A stretch of DNA of 64,000 nt from Mastigias papua (GCA_964019165.1 OZ025280.1:12146428-12210427), one strand, 5' to 3'. Numbered from the stretch's first letter, positions 43,330-54,420 are shown. The notes: generated by a model not told the origin, from the sequence alone. Program-made: numbers and translations.

Positions 43330-43976
43330 AAATGTTATATTAGTGTACCCTGAACTGTTATGATTTATGTATATTTTTTAAATTTTAGCTTCATACTTCA
43401 TTTTATTATTTACAATTGCCATAGTACTTGACCAAAATTTGCATCTCCCCTAACCCAGTTGAAAAGAGTGCCTCATACAACAGGTATGATTACATCTGTA
43501 GGCATCTGTAGGCAACGGTTCAAGTTCCAAAGGAAACCTTGTGCTTTTTGGTCAAAAATAGTTCATACCTTAGAGCATATGAAGTTGTGAATAGGCATGA
43601 AATCTTTAGCTACCATTCATAAAATGTGATTTAGACTTATCTTTGCTTTATAAATGTCAATATCTAGCCTCTTCAGTTTTTGCTGATGTAGTGTTGGAGA
43701 CTTATCTTTACCAAAGGTCATTTGCTTATTCATGCTGAAACTCTCACTGACACTACAGTTTCAATAGGCTCCTTTGCATGATGTTAATCATTGTCAATTC
43801 AAAGAGACATTAAAGTAGTAAAAAAAGTAATATTTCTATTCACGTTCATGTGCAAGTAGTAGTTTGTAGTCATATCTGGCAAATGTGGTAGTTTTTAAAA
43901 AAACTGTTCTGCATATCGGACGGCCTTGCTTCATCAATGTGCAGTATCAAATCAAGGTTTAAACCACATCCAGAAT
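43330..43976. other. Region between the convergent Harbinger-2 genes
   Basis: Non-coding, AT-rich. It presumably holds the two 3' untranslated regions. A duplicated TCTGTAGGCA word lies at about 43496-43515. Confidence 0.5.
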
Positions 43977-45044
43977 CTACAAGAAGTACTCATTCAGTGC
44001 TGGGGGGTCAAGCTGAAAGAAATTTGAAGTGCTATTGCCATACAAGCATGTTAGGGCATTTCTTAGTAAAGCACTAACAATGTAGAACTTGCCCACAGCA
44101 CTGAGGCCAATCTTTAGATTCTTTTTGAAGTCTATAAACTTGAAATAGTTTATTATATCCCCAAAGACCCACTCAACAGCTATTCTAACTTGGCTCATAG
44201 ACTGATTGAAAGCCATTTCATCATGTGCGAGAGCTGCTCTTCTTGCAAAAGGGCGTTGAAGGTGAAATCTATGTGGGTATGCAGGGTCTCCGTATATGCA
44301 AAGGGCTTGGCCATCAGGTGAGAAGGACTGTTGCTCTAACTGGTCCAATAGACCAGACATAGCTAGCATCCTGCTGTCATGCCTTCTACCCTCAATAGGC
44401 CCAAAAAGGTTAGCAATCATGCCATTTGCTGCCGCAACTGATTGACATTTCAGAGCATGTACTCGTTTGTGCCCATTGTAAACAGCTCTTTGGTCATGCT
44501 TTGGCTTACATATAGGCCTAACAGTGCCATCCACAAACCCCCAACAGTTGTCCAATGCAGCACCTTTGTTGTGGACAGCAGTTGCAAATGATTTCAGGTT
44601 TTCTCTACACAGCCATGGCTGGCTGAGGTCAGTCAGCAGATGTGAAAACCTGTTGTAGATATCATCCACTACAAGGTTACATATCATGCAGAGTTGTGGA
44701 ACAGGCCTACCGAAACGTGGAACTAAATCGGCATAACAGCAAGGGTAAGCAAAACGCTTCAGGCATACACAGAGAGCTTCCACAGAGTCAATGTTTAATC
44801 TGTTATGGCAGCAATACACTTGTGGCAAATTGAGGGAGGCACAGAGTTGGTAAATGTCATTTGTCCTAAAAGGCAATTCAACAGAACATTCTTCATCTGT
44901 CATTTCCTCCAAATTAAACCTGTCATACTTCCAATATGGCAATTCCAAATGTAAATGTACGTTATTTACTCCTCTTTGTCGTAGCAAAAAATAATCGTCT
45001 TCCTCCATCATGTTCTCTTCCATCATGAAAAATAACTCCTCCAT
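43977..45044 (-). CDS. PIF/Harbinger-type DDE transposase of Harbinger-2
   Basis: A 355-residue intact ORF. The N-terminus is acidic (MEELFFMMEENMMEEDDY), followed by LPYWKYDRFNLEEM and a CVCLKRFAYPCCYADL block. The catalytic core has GFVDGTVRPI (Asp), EGRRHDSRML, IYGDPAYP (Asp) and VEWVFGD (Glu). It is colinear with the Harbinger-1 protein. All catalytic residues are present, so this transposase could act if the Myb-like partner were supplied by another copy. Confidence 0.92.
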   Translation of the reverse strand: MEELFFMMEENMMEEDDYFLLRQRGVNNVHLHLELPYWKYDRFNLEEMTDEECSVELPFRTNDIYQLCASLNLPQVYCCHNRLNIDSVEALCVCLKRFAYPCCYADLVPRFGRPVPQLCMICNLVVDDIYNRFSHLLTDLSQPWLCRENLKSFATAVHNKGAALDNCWGFVDGTVRPICKPKHDQRAVYNGHKRVHALKCQSVAAANGMIANLFGPIEGRRHDSRMLAMSGLLDQLEQQSFSPDGQALCIYGDPAYPHRFHLQRPFARRAALAHDEMAFNQSMSQVRIAVEWVFGDIINYFKFIDFKKNLKIGLSAVGKFYIVSALLRNALTCLYGNSTSNFFQLDPPALNEYFL

Positions 45045-45156
45045 CTCTAAACTTTCGTGTCAAAAGTAACGCTTTGGCGCGAATCTAAATATCGCGCTAG
45101 TTTCTAGACTCCTTTGGCTCTTCATGAGCAGACGCGTCGTGTTGCGTAAACTCTCT

Positions 45157-45489
45157 AATGTCCAGTCTTTGTCTTGATTTCTTCTCTGATATCATTCCAA
45201 ATTAAATATACATATATTGAAAGGTGTCACCTCCATAGGTATAGTTCTTCTTGTTACAGTTCGTTCTCTTTATCTGTCACTTCAGTAGTTCGCAAACCCT
45301 TCTTTCACTTATGCATGATCTGAACTGCATATCATCATCATCATCTCAACTCCACTTAACTGTCTTAGTAACCATCACATTCCATTAAAATGGGGTGGAA
45401 ATGAACACCTATCAATCAGAAAAAGTCAACTCAATAAATGATACAATATATAAATAAAGTGAGAAAGAATAGAGGTCAGAGGTTAGCAG
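45157..45489. other. Non-coding interior of the 6.9-kb element
   Basis: No gene is recognised. The right AAT duplication of Harbinger-2 is at 45157-45159, and a short ATC microsatellite is near 45330. Confidence 0.45.
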
Positions 45490-46640
45490 CCACTTTTCCC
45501 ACACTCTTCCCTTGACCAGCATACTTAAGTTTATTCAACGTCATCTTAGTTATTTGTACTGGTCACTTATATCTAATCGTTCTTTGGCAATCATCTTGGC
45601 CGCACATATAGGTCTTGTGAATTTTATGTCAGTACCCTTTCCTTCTGACTTCTCCACAGATGCTCTCACTTCCATTGGGAATACTTTCTGGATAGGCCTA
45701 TCAATGATATTTCCATTTCCCAATCTAAGCCTTTCTCCGCTATCCTCTTCGTCAGTACCCATTAGAAGCTCTTCTACTCATCTCAATTCCCATATGCGAT
45801 GCATTTGTTCCCTTGGACTTTATGCGGTGGTTCTCTCATAGGTTTATAAGGTATTCCATTTTTCCATTTTGCAATAGCCTGTGTCCCATCAATAAATGTG
45901 ATGGTGTAAGTGGTTGTTCAATGTCCCATTAATAAATGTGATGGTGTAAGCAGTTGTTCAAGATCCTTTAGATAAATAGATGTCAATGGTCGGGAGTTTA
46001 GGACCCCTTCTATTTCAAGTATTATGGTGTTTAGATCATCATAGGACAATTTGCGGTATCTATCATTTTCTTTAGGCATGTTTTGACCGACACGCTCAAT
46101 CGTTCATAAAATCTTCCCCACCATGGGGCCTTGGACTGATTGAACGTCCTTGTAATACACCTCTATGCCATGTATGTATTAATGTTTACTCACTTAAGAC
46201 TCTTAATGAGCATCTTGGAAAAGTTCTTGAATGTCTGACATTCTCCTGTGATTTATGAACCTTCAGAAGCATACTGTTGCACTAATTCCAGGTGAACAGC
46301 CTGAGATGTCCCTCATGTAAATAATGCAAGATAGACCTTTTCACTCGCATTTGGTGTCCGAACGTAAAGAAGACACGCAAAGTTAATGCCCACTAATGAA
46401 AATGTGTTTTCTTCCCGAACCGTTAATTCTGGGAACTGTCCTGTTTTGTGAGAGAAATAAGCTATACCTTGAATTCTTTTACAAAGTTTACAATTTTGCA
46501 GGACCCCCTTAACCAGTTGATGCCCTTGATTGACCCAAAAACGAGACCTTTGCTCTTGTAGAGTCTCATTTGTTCCCTTGTACAATAGTCTATGATGACA
46601 GTCCCAAATAATCAGTTCAGTAATGTAATGACCTTTCCGC
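45490..46640 (-). pseudogene. BEL/Pao integrase remnant (copy B)
   Basis: The minus frame 46585-46313 reads RSRFWVNQGHQLVKGVLQNCKLCKRIQG, the integrase zinc/N-terminal region, then LVGINFACLLYVR with Asn at the first catalytic Asp position. Further minus sequence to about 45900 contains LNSRPLTSIYLKD near 45990, the Glu-side block. Many stops and shifts are present. No LTRs of this copy were found. It lies inside the 6.9-kb element close to its right end. Confidence 0.7.
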
Positions 46641-46818
46641 TATAGGGCTGGAAATTAAAAATATTGGAAAAAAAATTTTAATTTTTGTCTTTTTATTTTT
46701 CTGGAAATATTTAAATTTCTGCAAGGAAAACAAACTAAAAGAGCATAGTGTTACTGTTTTGAATTCATGATTCATAAAACTGTGCAATAAATACTCAATG
46801 GCACTCATGGGCCACCAT

Positions 46819-47279
46819 ATAGGTGTGTCTAGCTGGCAGCTAATAGATTATTGGAAAATGAACCAAACAGAACAAACATTAACACAAATGTATGACCTAT
46901 TAACAAATTCCTTACAACCAAAACTAGTGAGGGCACAAAAATATATTGAAACAGTTTTCAACAATGCAACTGGTAAACTAATTGTGGCATAACCACCATA
47001 TTTCTTTGCACCTGAACTAAAGTATCTAAATGGATATATAAATATAACAACTTCCTGGTATGTGTATAAAGTATATCTTCATCCACAGTTCCAAGCTATA
47101 GTACCTTAAGAGAAACACAATACCTTACAGAGGGTGAAGGAGGAACATTGTATGAGTTTAATATAGAGACGTATTCGAACACCAACAAGAATGTTGCAGA
47201 ATTATATAGGAGATGATACTTCAAGTGGTAGTAACATGTAGTTGCTTAAAATAAAGGTACCACATATTCTAGAGGAAAC
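46819..47279 (+). pseudogene. Virus-like capsid gene, segment 2 (middle)
   Basis: The frame entering from the 8-bp duplication is the same as that of segment 1. It reads VSSWQLIDYWKMNQTEQTL, an alpha-helical block and FNNATGKLIVA. After a TAA at 46990 coding-like text continues (FFAPELKYLNGY, then in a shifted frame TLYEFNIETYSN). It ends at the BEL element, whose GAAAC duplication is 47275-47279. Segment 3 resumes at 54724. Confidence 0.55.
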
Positions 47280-47462
47280 TGTTGGACAGGTAAGTAGATC
47301 CCAGGCTCCTAGCAATCACATGATTCACATTATATTAATCTATCGCATGTGAAGGGAAATCAGTGTGTCACCATGATATATTCGAAGATATATGTGAGAT
47401 ATAGTTACATTATGTGTGTTTTTTATCTGTGCCCTACTCTTTCCTGACCCAAGAATACAACA
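47280..47462 (+). repeat. 5' LTR of the BEL/Pao element (copy C)
   Basis: A 183-bp LTR, TGTTGGACAGG...ATACAACA, matching 54541-54723 at roughly 90% by eye. It is preceded by GAAAC (target duplication) and followed by TTTGGTGCCAAAC, the expected primer-binding-site position. Confidence 0.93.
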
Positions 47463-47512
47463 TTTGGTGCCAAACTTAAGGGGCTAGGAAGGCAAGGAGA
47501 CTTTAGTTTAAG

Positions 47513-48250
47513 AATGGCAACAGAGTAAGAAAGTGATGTGCTGAGTAACGATTAGATTATTACCCCTGCAACAACTATCGATACACAATGTATGAGAATA
47601 CAGGCTCTTGGAAGGGGTAACTGAAGTGTTGTTTCAAAACTCCAAAAAGAAGTTACACAGTTACTCAAGAACTATGTTATCTTTGCTTGAAGACCCGGCC
47701 TATAGGGCACTGGGAGGATTATCATTGCAGGCAGAAAACTATCAGTCAGCAGTTGATATCTTGAAGGCAAGTTTTGGGAAGAACCAGAACATCATCAATG
47801 CGCATATGGATGCATTGCTCAAAGTAAAGCAGTAACCAAATGACACTGTCGACTAACTTCGAAAAATTTATGACAGCACTAATGTCCATGTGAGAAGACT
47901 AGATTGTGTGGGCATGTCCTCAAAAAGGTATGGCAACCTTCTCATTCCCATAAGTATGTCGTGAATGTGGAAGGAAATAACAATGCAGGTTGCACATATT
48001 ACTTCAGAACAAATATGGAATATAAAAGATATTCTCGAAATCATATGCAAAGAAAGTGAGGCTGCAGAAATCAGTGCCAGACTTATTGCAGCAGAAAAGA
48101 AGACTGAACAAAAACCTGCTAAACACTTGGTAGATGGAACAACAAAGGCATTTGTATTAAGGAGAGAAAGTAGAAAAATCAGTTGTTAGTTTTGCAATGG
48201 AGAGCACTCCTCTGAAGTATGTCAAAAGGTAACTAATGACAGGGGAAGGA
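47513..48250 (+). pseudogene. BEL/Pao Gag, frame-disrupted
   Basis: The open part 47608-47835 reads SRTMLSLLEDPAYRALGGLSL, ENYQSAVDILKASFGKNQ and IINAHMDALLKV, a conserved BEL Gag signature. Upstream (ATG 47513) and downstream text is split over frames with stops. A short AEKKTEQKPAK region precedes the Cys/His boxes. Confidence 0.75.
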
Positions 48251-49090
48251 AATACCATTTGATTGAGCAATGGCGATGCTTTTTTGTTTCGAGAAAAGTC
48301 ATGTATCAAAAAACTGCAAGAGTAACCTGAGATTCCGAAGGTGCAACAAACGGCATCATACATCTATTTGTGACCCTCCAAAAGAACATGAACAATCAAT
48401 GAGCAATCAAACAAGTACGATGGCAATGAAAGAATGTGCGAGTGTCTTGCTGCTGACAGCAACTGCATACGCCTTAGGAGAAGACCATGAAAAGAAAATA
48501 AAGGTCAATATACTCTTTGATGGTGGAATCAAGAATAGTTATATAGCCGACGACCTGAAGAAACGATTATCCTTGAAGGCCAAGAAAACAGAGAAGAGTA
48601 ACTTGACCATTTTTGGTTCAGAGAAATATACTTTGTGCACTTGTGAGAGCATAAAACTTCATGTTGAAGTAGAAAGTGGTCAGGTAACCCCTATCAGCAT
48701 GCTTAGCTTCCCTGTAAGTTGTTCGCCCGTATCAACATGTGTATACATTAAGGACTATCCGCACTTGCAAGGATTGAGATTTGCAGATACTTTTGATAGT
48801 GATAAGGATATTAGTATATTAGTTGGCACAAGTTAGTACTATGACTTTGTTACAGGTGATATTATTAAGGGTAGTTCAGGGCCCACTGCTATTGCCACCA
48901 AACTTGGTTGGCTTCTTTCTGAGCCTGCTAATATATCATGTTCTTGAAATGAATCTCCTCCTTCATGTTTTAATATTAATTCTAATCTTGCCATAGATAT
49001 ATTGCCCTCAAGAGAGGATATCATCAACAAAAGTGTCAAAATCTTCGAAAACTTAAAGAAATTTTGGCAACATGAGAACACAGGCTCATA
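48181..49090 (+). pseudogene. BEL/Pao zinc knuckle and protease, end of the pre-RT part
   Basis: Cys/His boxes (CFEKSHVSKNCKSN; CNKRHHTSICDPP) are followed by NILFDGGIKNSYI, a retropepsin site with Gly where Ser or Thr is usual after Asp. Then come KDISILVGTS and, after a stop, YYDFVTGDIIKGSSGPTA and KLGWLLSEP. The usual RT start does not follow. Frame 48270-48836 is the longest open piece. Confidence 0.78.
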
Positions 49091-49096
49091 AAGGAC

Positions 49097-49210
49097 AATG
49101 ATGGATCTCTCAGGGAAAAGATAGTGATAAGGGCATGGAAAGCCATGACAATGATGGATCTCTACGGGAAAAGATACCGATAACGGCATGGAAAGCCTTG
49201 ACAGCAAGAC
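49097..49210. repeat. Tandem duplication, about 55 bp, at the BEL deletion junction
   Basis: GACAATGATGGATCTCTC, then GGGAAAAGATA, then GGCATGGAAAGCC appears twice in succession with few changes. It sits exactly where the RT and RNase H coding region is missing, and may mark the rearrangement. Confidence 0.8.
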
Positions 49211-49349
49211 TAACATGCATTATATGGATGACACAGGACGATACTAGGTAAGCCTTCCTTGGAAGGATGACTTTGTTGATCCTTTTTCTTCTCATTTCGA
49301 ATTATGCAAAGGTAGATAGGTAGATTATAAAGTCTGCTGTTTATGTCAA

Positions 49350-50325
49350 TCTTTAATCTAGATTTGCCAGCATATCGAGTTGACAATAGCTCACCGTTCC
49401 CGCACGTAAGCATTAATTTTTACAGGGCCATTACTTGCTAACAATAAAGGTATACCTATGCTTATTTACTTGTGCTTCCACAAGGGCTGTTCATCTAGAA
49501 ATGGTAAGTTCTGTGAAAGTAAATGAATTTATTTGTGCATTCAGATGTTTGTCAGCAAGAAGGGGACTTCCTGTGACTATCATAAGTGATAACGCAAAGA
49601 CATTTAAGAGTGCAGTGAAGGGAATAAAACAGTTGTGCAGATCTCCGAGGCTAAACGAGTATTTAACATCAAATTGGGTGAAATGGAAATTTAGAATAGA
49701 GCTTGCTCTGTGGCATGGTGATATGTGGGAAAGGTTGATAAGGAGCACAAAATTCTGCTTGAAAAAGGTCATAGGTAGAGCCATGCTACCTTACGATGAG
49801 CTTTATACTATACTAATAGAAGTGGAAGGGATTATCAATTCGCGTCCACTGACATATATATGTAATGATACAGATGGCATATCGTACCCCCTTACTCCCA
49901 CTCAACTTATCAACGGTAGGAACTTGAATGTTTTGCCAAATGACAGTAATGTTGAAATAATAAGTATTTATGAAAGCTTAGCTAGCAGAGCAAAGTACCA
50001 TAAAAGAATTCTAAATATATTTGCTTCCCGCTGGAAGAACTATTACTTAGTTAGTTGTTTAGGAGCATACAGGCCTAGGGATGGAGGAAAAGGATCTACA
50101 GTCAACATTGGAGACATAGTTATTCTGAAGAACAACTCAGAAAAGAGGAACTTATGGAAACTGGCAAAGATATTGAAATTATTCATAGGAAAAGATGGTA
50201 TAGCATGAGCGGCTAAAGTACAGGTAGTAACAGAGAAGGGTAAAAAGGTTTTGAATTGTTCCGTACAGCATTTGATACCACTTGAAAGTGAAGCAAATAA
50301 TAATGCAAGTGCAAGCGGCAACAAT
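49350..50325 (+). pseudogene. BEL/Pao integrase (copy C)
   Basis: A short LPAYRVDNSSPF segment near 49365 is followed by the open frame 49435-50208: VYLCLFTCASTRAVHLEMV, VTIISDNAKTF (second Asp), ALWHGDMWERLIRSTK, IEVEGIINSRPL (Glu) and TVNIGDIVILKNN. The first Asp position reads INFYRA, so it is lost. The C-terminus continues past a TGA at 50206 to HLIPLESEA, where Harbinger-3 is inserted. It resumes at 54307. Confidence 0.82.
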
Positions 50326-50699
50326 AGAGAGTTTACGATTTGCTACACAGCTCACTACGACACCCTTTAGAGGCCTGAACACTAGTGTGCCTTGGGGAAT
50401 GCCCTGGACTATGTGTAGTCAATTGCAAGTTTACTACTCAGAGTCGACTAATTCTACGTAGTGATCACTATGTAGGTAAGACTTTACGAATTATGGTTTC
50501 TTTTGCCTTCAATCTTACCTTTTGTTGCCCCTTTGGCATAAACAACTCTTTTTCAAATGTTAGGTGTAAGGTAATGTCTAAAGCTTCTTTGCTTTACAGC
50601 AAAACCTCATCAAGACATAGAGAAATGGCCTACTTTACAGAGCCCCAAGACTCCCAGAGAAAGACACGAACATTTGCAATTAAAAATCGAAAAAGTTAG

Positions 50700-51163
50700 A
50701 GTACTTTAGTGCCCACTCATAAAGATATATTGTAATGGACAATGTACGCAGTATAGAGTGCTCTTCTCGAAGTAAAGTTGTAGCTATCGTTGGAAGCGAA
50801 TTAGACATGTTGTTTTTACTTAATGAGTACGTTAGAAGCCTTTTAGCAGAGTTGGTGTGTAAGTGGTGTAAGCGGTGTTGAGGTACAATAAATGCGAAAG
50901 TAAGAAATTTATCTCAGGTGTCATTTTCTGATCAACACTTAACAACCTTGTCACAGTCTTAGAAGTACTGCATGGGCATTGCAGCTTATTATCAAAATAT
51001 CTACATTATCAATATCAATATAGCTAGGCAAAAGCAATGAAAACTTGGCATGTTAATGTAGTTTTGAATGTTATTTTATGGTATGTATCTTTGCTATACT
51101 GGTGATTTGATTTTTCTGTCCATATCTCATATGCATCACAAACATTCCTTGGCTAGACATAAG
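50700..51163. other. Harbinger-3 5' region, no gene
   Basis: Presumed promoter and non-coding exon of the Myb-like gene by position. No motif was confirmed. Confidence 0.4.
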
Positions 51164-51927
51164 ATGGTATGGAGTACAAACCATGATGTGCTGCTATGCA
51201 GAGAGATATTGATCGCAGAGCCATATAGATATAAGGCTGGGACAAGTGAGAGGAGCCAAGTGTGGGATAAAGTAGCCCAGGCACTTAATTCAATAGAAGG
51301 AATTCACTTTGTTGTAGACCAAAGGGCTGTTAGAGAAGGCTATGCCAAATTGGAGCGGAACTATAAACGAAAGATGCCGCTGAAGAAAGAGCTAGTGGGG
51401 TAAACCCTGAATTGACAGAGCTTGATGAAGCTGCAGCAAGCATAATAGAACGGAAGGAAGGAGCTGAAGAGGAACTTGCACGTAGAGAAGAGAACAATGC
51501 AAATTTGATGGATAAGGAAAGAGAGACTGCTGAAAGTGTCAGGAAGAGATCTATGGAGAGGCTGGCAGAGACAAGAGAAAGAGAGAACCAGATGAGTGCA
51601 AAGAAGAAGAGGAGAGGTAATGGGGAGGAGTCAATAGAATTTCTGAAAAATAAAAGTAAAATAGAAATGGAAATGAGGAGGGAGGAAGTAGAGATAAGAA
51701 AGAAAGAGCATGAAGCCACAGAGAAGAAAGCTGAACAGGAGATAGAACTAAAGAGAAGGGAGCTGAATGTGAGAGAAAGAGAGCAGCAGGCAAGGGAGAA
51801 AAAAGATGAAAAAATACTTGAAATTTTGATCCAGTAGCAACAGCAACAGCAGGCAATGCTGCTACAAATGCAGCAAGTAAATCAAGCTCTATTAAGTTTG
51901 ATAAACAATATGAAAGAAAAGCAAAAT
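51164..51927 (+). pseudogene. Myb/SANT-like coiled-coil protein of Harbinger-3, broken
   Basis: The Myb/SANT-like domain from ATG 51164 (MVWSTNHDVLLCREIL; VWDKVAQALN; QRAVREGY) shifts frame near 51395. The coiled coil continues in 51412-51837 (TAESVRKRSMERLAETRERE). After TAG 51835-51837 the Gln-rich tail QQQQQAMLLQMQQVNQAL runs to a stop at about 51927. The equivalent stretches are continuous in Harbinger-1. Confidence 0.85.
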
Positions 51928-52245
51928 TAGCTTAGCACTGTATGAATGGTTCTTGTAATTTCCTATCCCTTACCTATTTGTTATACTGAAGCAGCAGAAC
52001 ATCATTTCAAACATGAAAGTGCCCAAATAGTGGGTTGTGCAAATTATTCCCTGAAGGAATGTATACACTGCATAAGTAAGTGTGCTTGCTCTCTTAATGA
52101 ACCATTTTCCAAGTACTGAGTTAAATGAATTTTCCAAGTACTGAGTTAAATGATTCATGGCTGAAAAGTGTGAAAGGGGCAGTGTAGTGGTGGGTCTAGA
52201 ACTTTTGTGAGGCACATTTAAGGCAAATTGCTACTTTTATGATGT

Positions 52246-53280
52246 TTATATATTTGTTTTGCATACTATGATGTGCAATATGAGTTTGTGGAATAACTCC
52301 ACTTGTGACACTTGATGGTTTTTTAAACAACCATTTATATGCACCCGAAAAAGGCTATAAAAATAGTAATGGAGGGCAGGTGGCCTCAGGTTAAAGTATG
52401 ATGATGTTGTTGACCCATAGAGACATGTTAAAGCATTTCTTAGCAGCGCACACACACAATAAATCTCCCCAACAGAGCTGAGGCCAAGTGTAAGGTTTAT
52501 CTTGAAATCTGTCAACGTGAAATAGTTCACAATGTCTCCAAACATCCACTTTACTAATACCCTTGCCTGACTCATTGTCTGATTGAAAGCTTCTTGCTAT
52601 TCTGTCAATGGAGCTCTTCTTTCATATGGACACTGATGTTGCAGCCTATGGGGATATGCTGGGTCACCATATATGCATAATATGTCCCCTGCAGGTGAGA
52701 CAGAATGCTGCTCAAGCTGAGGTAAAAGACCAGACATTGCCAAGATAGCACTGTCATGTCTCCTTCCCTCAACAGGCCCATATAAGTTTGCAATTAAACC
52801 ATTTGGAGCAGCCGCAGATTTAAATGTAAGAGCATTACCTCTTTTGTAACCATTATGGACTACTCTCTGATTTCTGCCTGGTCTGCAAATAGGTTGACAT
52901 GTCCCATCAACAAAACCCCAACAGTTCTCAAGTGCAGCACCACTGTTTTGAATAGAATCTGCAAATGTTTTTAGGTTTTGTGGAGAGAGCCAAGGTTGAT
53001 CAAGATCTGTGAGTAGGTGATGGAATCTATTGACGATCAAGTCTGTGATAACATTGGCAGCCATACACAGCTGCAGGACAGACCTCCCAAACCTTGGTAT
53101 CAAATCTACGTATCTACAGGGGTATGCATACCGTTTCAGGCAAATACACAAAGCCTCCACAGATATCGGGGAGTCGGAAGATTTGAGCTAGTGTATAAAT
53201 ATCGTCCTTCTTGAACCTAAACTCCACTCTACACTCAGTATCATCCATATCCTCAAGGTTGAAATGCTTGTACTCGTAAG
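52246..53280 (-). pseudogene. PIF/Harbinger transposase of Harbinger-3, catalytic part, dead
   Basis: The frame 53160-52597 reads ALCICLKRYAYPCRYVDL, GFVDGTCQPI (Asp), EGRRHDSAIL and IYGDPAYP (Asp). A TAG at 52594-52596 interrupts before QEAFNQTMSQ. 52575-52246 gives VKWMFGD, where the other copies have VEWVFGD, so the catalytic Glu is Lys. A small deletion and shift lie near 53165. The N-terminal part is at 53993-54137, beyond a MITE. Confidence 0.88.
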
Positions 53281-53992
53281 TGCCTAATTGCCGTCCCCCC
53301 CCGCTAATTAATTTTTGAAAATTTTTCCAACCCCCCCGCTCTTATTAGGACCCCCCTGGTAATTATTGTTTAACATATTTTGCATTGTCACTTGACTATT
53401 AGAATTTGCAACACTTAGCGTCCTTAAGAACAGAAAACGCTACAAAGGTATATCGTCAAAGGAGGCATTCCTAGGCATAGCGCAATGTCAGTCAGTTTGA
53501 CGTGTTGTATACATTGGCAGAGAAGCAAAAGCTCTGGGAATGCATTGAAATGTTTAAAAAAGAATACAATGCTCAAGTGGAATATGTAAGGGAAAGACTC
53601 GATACGATGCCAAACATAAAAGTTTACACCACAGGATATTGGGACTTTATGTTACACTTTCATAGCTACATAATTGCTCTATTGATATTGTTCAAACTGA
53701 TTTTCCATCATTGGTTACTTCTTACGTTGAAATATTAAAGCCATAGTTGCTAAGGAAATGTCCTCCCTAAAATAAATGGAGAAAGCAAACCAGCTTAGAG
53801 TCCTTTTAAAAATCCATTTAGTAACATGGTTGCACAAATCCAGCCTCCCCTGCTAAGTCCGACACCCATTACTTGAAGTTTCCAAACAATTCCAACCCCC
53901 CCCGCTAATTCTGACCCCCATTAATTGAATGTCCAGAAAACTTCCAACCCCCCCCCCCGTTAATTCCGACCCCCCCGGCAAGTAGGCACATA
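53281..53992. mobile_element. C-rich MITE inside the Harbinger-3 transposase gene
   Basis: About 710 bp, bounded by GTGCCTAATTGCCG on the left and the complement of GTGCCTACTTGCCG on the right. Runs of 7-10 C or G alternate with GCTAATT and CCATTAATTG words as subterminal repeats. The surrounding transposase frame is split between codons for PYW and YKHFNLE. The exact target duplication is ambiguous (TA or TTAC). No coding capacity. Confidence 0.7.
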
Positions 53993-54137
53993 AAGAGTAA
54001 CACCAATATGGTACGTCAATGTGGAGGTTTCTTCTTGGCCTATGAGCATCTAGCAGTAGGAAAAGATCATCATCATCTATAACGTTGTCTCCATGCAACT
54101 GAAGAGCGAGGTTTTGAAGTTCTACGTTGGCTTCCAT
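53993..54137 (-). pseudogene. Harbinger-3 transposase N-terminus
   Basis: From ATG 54137 the frame reads ELQNLALQLHGDN, then DDDDLFLLLDAHRPRRNLHI and VPYW, colinear with the acidic N-termini of the other two transposases. It is cut by the MITE. Confidence 0.8.
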
Positions 54138-54306
54138 TGCTAAGTGGCACTTCACTATTTGGCGCGTAACGTGCTGAGTACTCACCTGTGTGTTGTGTTT
54201 CATAACCGAACTAAAGAGACTACAGCAACACAATCCAGCCGTACTCATTTCTAGACCTCTAAGCGTCATCATAGTGAAATGATTAGCAGATTGTAAACTC
54301 TCTAAT

Positions 54307-54420
54307 GGCACGCGTAGTAGCACAGAAATAAATACTATATGTAAAAGTAATCCAACATGTGTATTAGACAGGCCTAGACAGAATGCTGCGTGCATCTGAG
54401 AACTGTCGAGAAGAGACATT
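54307..54420 (+). pseudogene. BEL/Pao copy C, Pol C-terminal end
   Basis: Right of Harbinger-3 the pol frame continues with GTRSSTEINTICKS and ends RPRQNAACI before TGA (about 54410), the usual basic tail of BEL Pol. A purine-rich CCGGGGGAG tract at about 54530-54538 precedes the 3' LTR. Confidence 0.65.

Larger units (their letters stand above)
41401..45156. mobile_element. PIF/Harbinger element Harbinger-2
   Basis: A 3756-bp element. The ends are AGAGAGTTTACG followed by CAACACGACGCG, with the exact complement on the right. The target duplication is AAT (41398-41400 and 45157-45159). The layout equals Harbinger-1: Myb-like gene on plus, transposase on minus, convergent. The transposase is open, while the Myb-like gene has one nonsense codon. 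It lies inside the 6.9-kb element, so it is younger than that insertion. Confidence 0.92.
39900..46818. mobile_element. 6.9-kb element with long inverted ends and 8-bp target duplication
   Basis: The left end ATGGTGGCCCATGAGTGCC and the right-end complement are identical over 19 bp. The inverted similarity continues, with gaps, for about 150-190 bp on each side (39951-40095 against 46640-46818). The target duplication is ATAGGTGT (39892-39899 and 46819-46826). The left end has the terminal 51 bp tandemly duplicated (39900 and 39951), with a third, partial copy near 40142. Inside are an integrase-core transposase fragment, a minisatellite, Harbinger-2 and a BEL integrase remnant. Eight-bp duplications are typical of hAT and P elements, but no such transposase is seen inside. 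Confidence 0.8.
50326..54303. mobile_element. PIF/Harbinger element Harbinger-3, damaged
   Basis: A 3978-bp element including a nested C-rich MITE (53281-53992). The left end AGAGAGTTTACG is followed by ATTTGCTACACAG. The right end is its diverged complement, with the outer 11 bp exact. The target duplication is AAT (50323-50325 and 54304-54306). The gene order matches Harbinger-1 and -2, but both genes are broken. It is inserted within the BEL pol 3' end. Confidence 0.9.

Noticed and set aside
53502..53738. 78-aa plus ORF inside the C-rich MITE
   Set aside because: No motif, and the element has no expected coding capacity.
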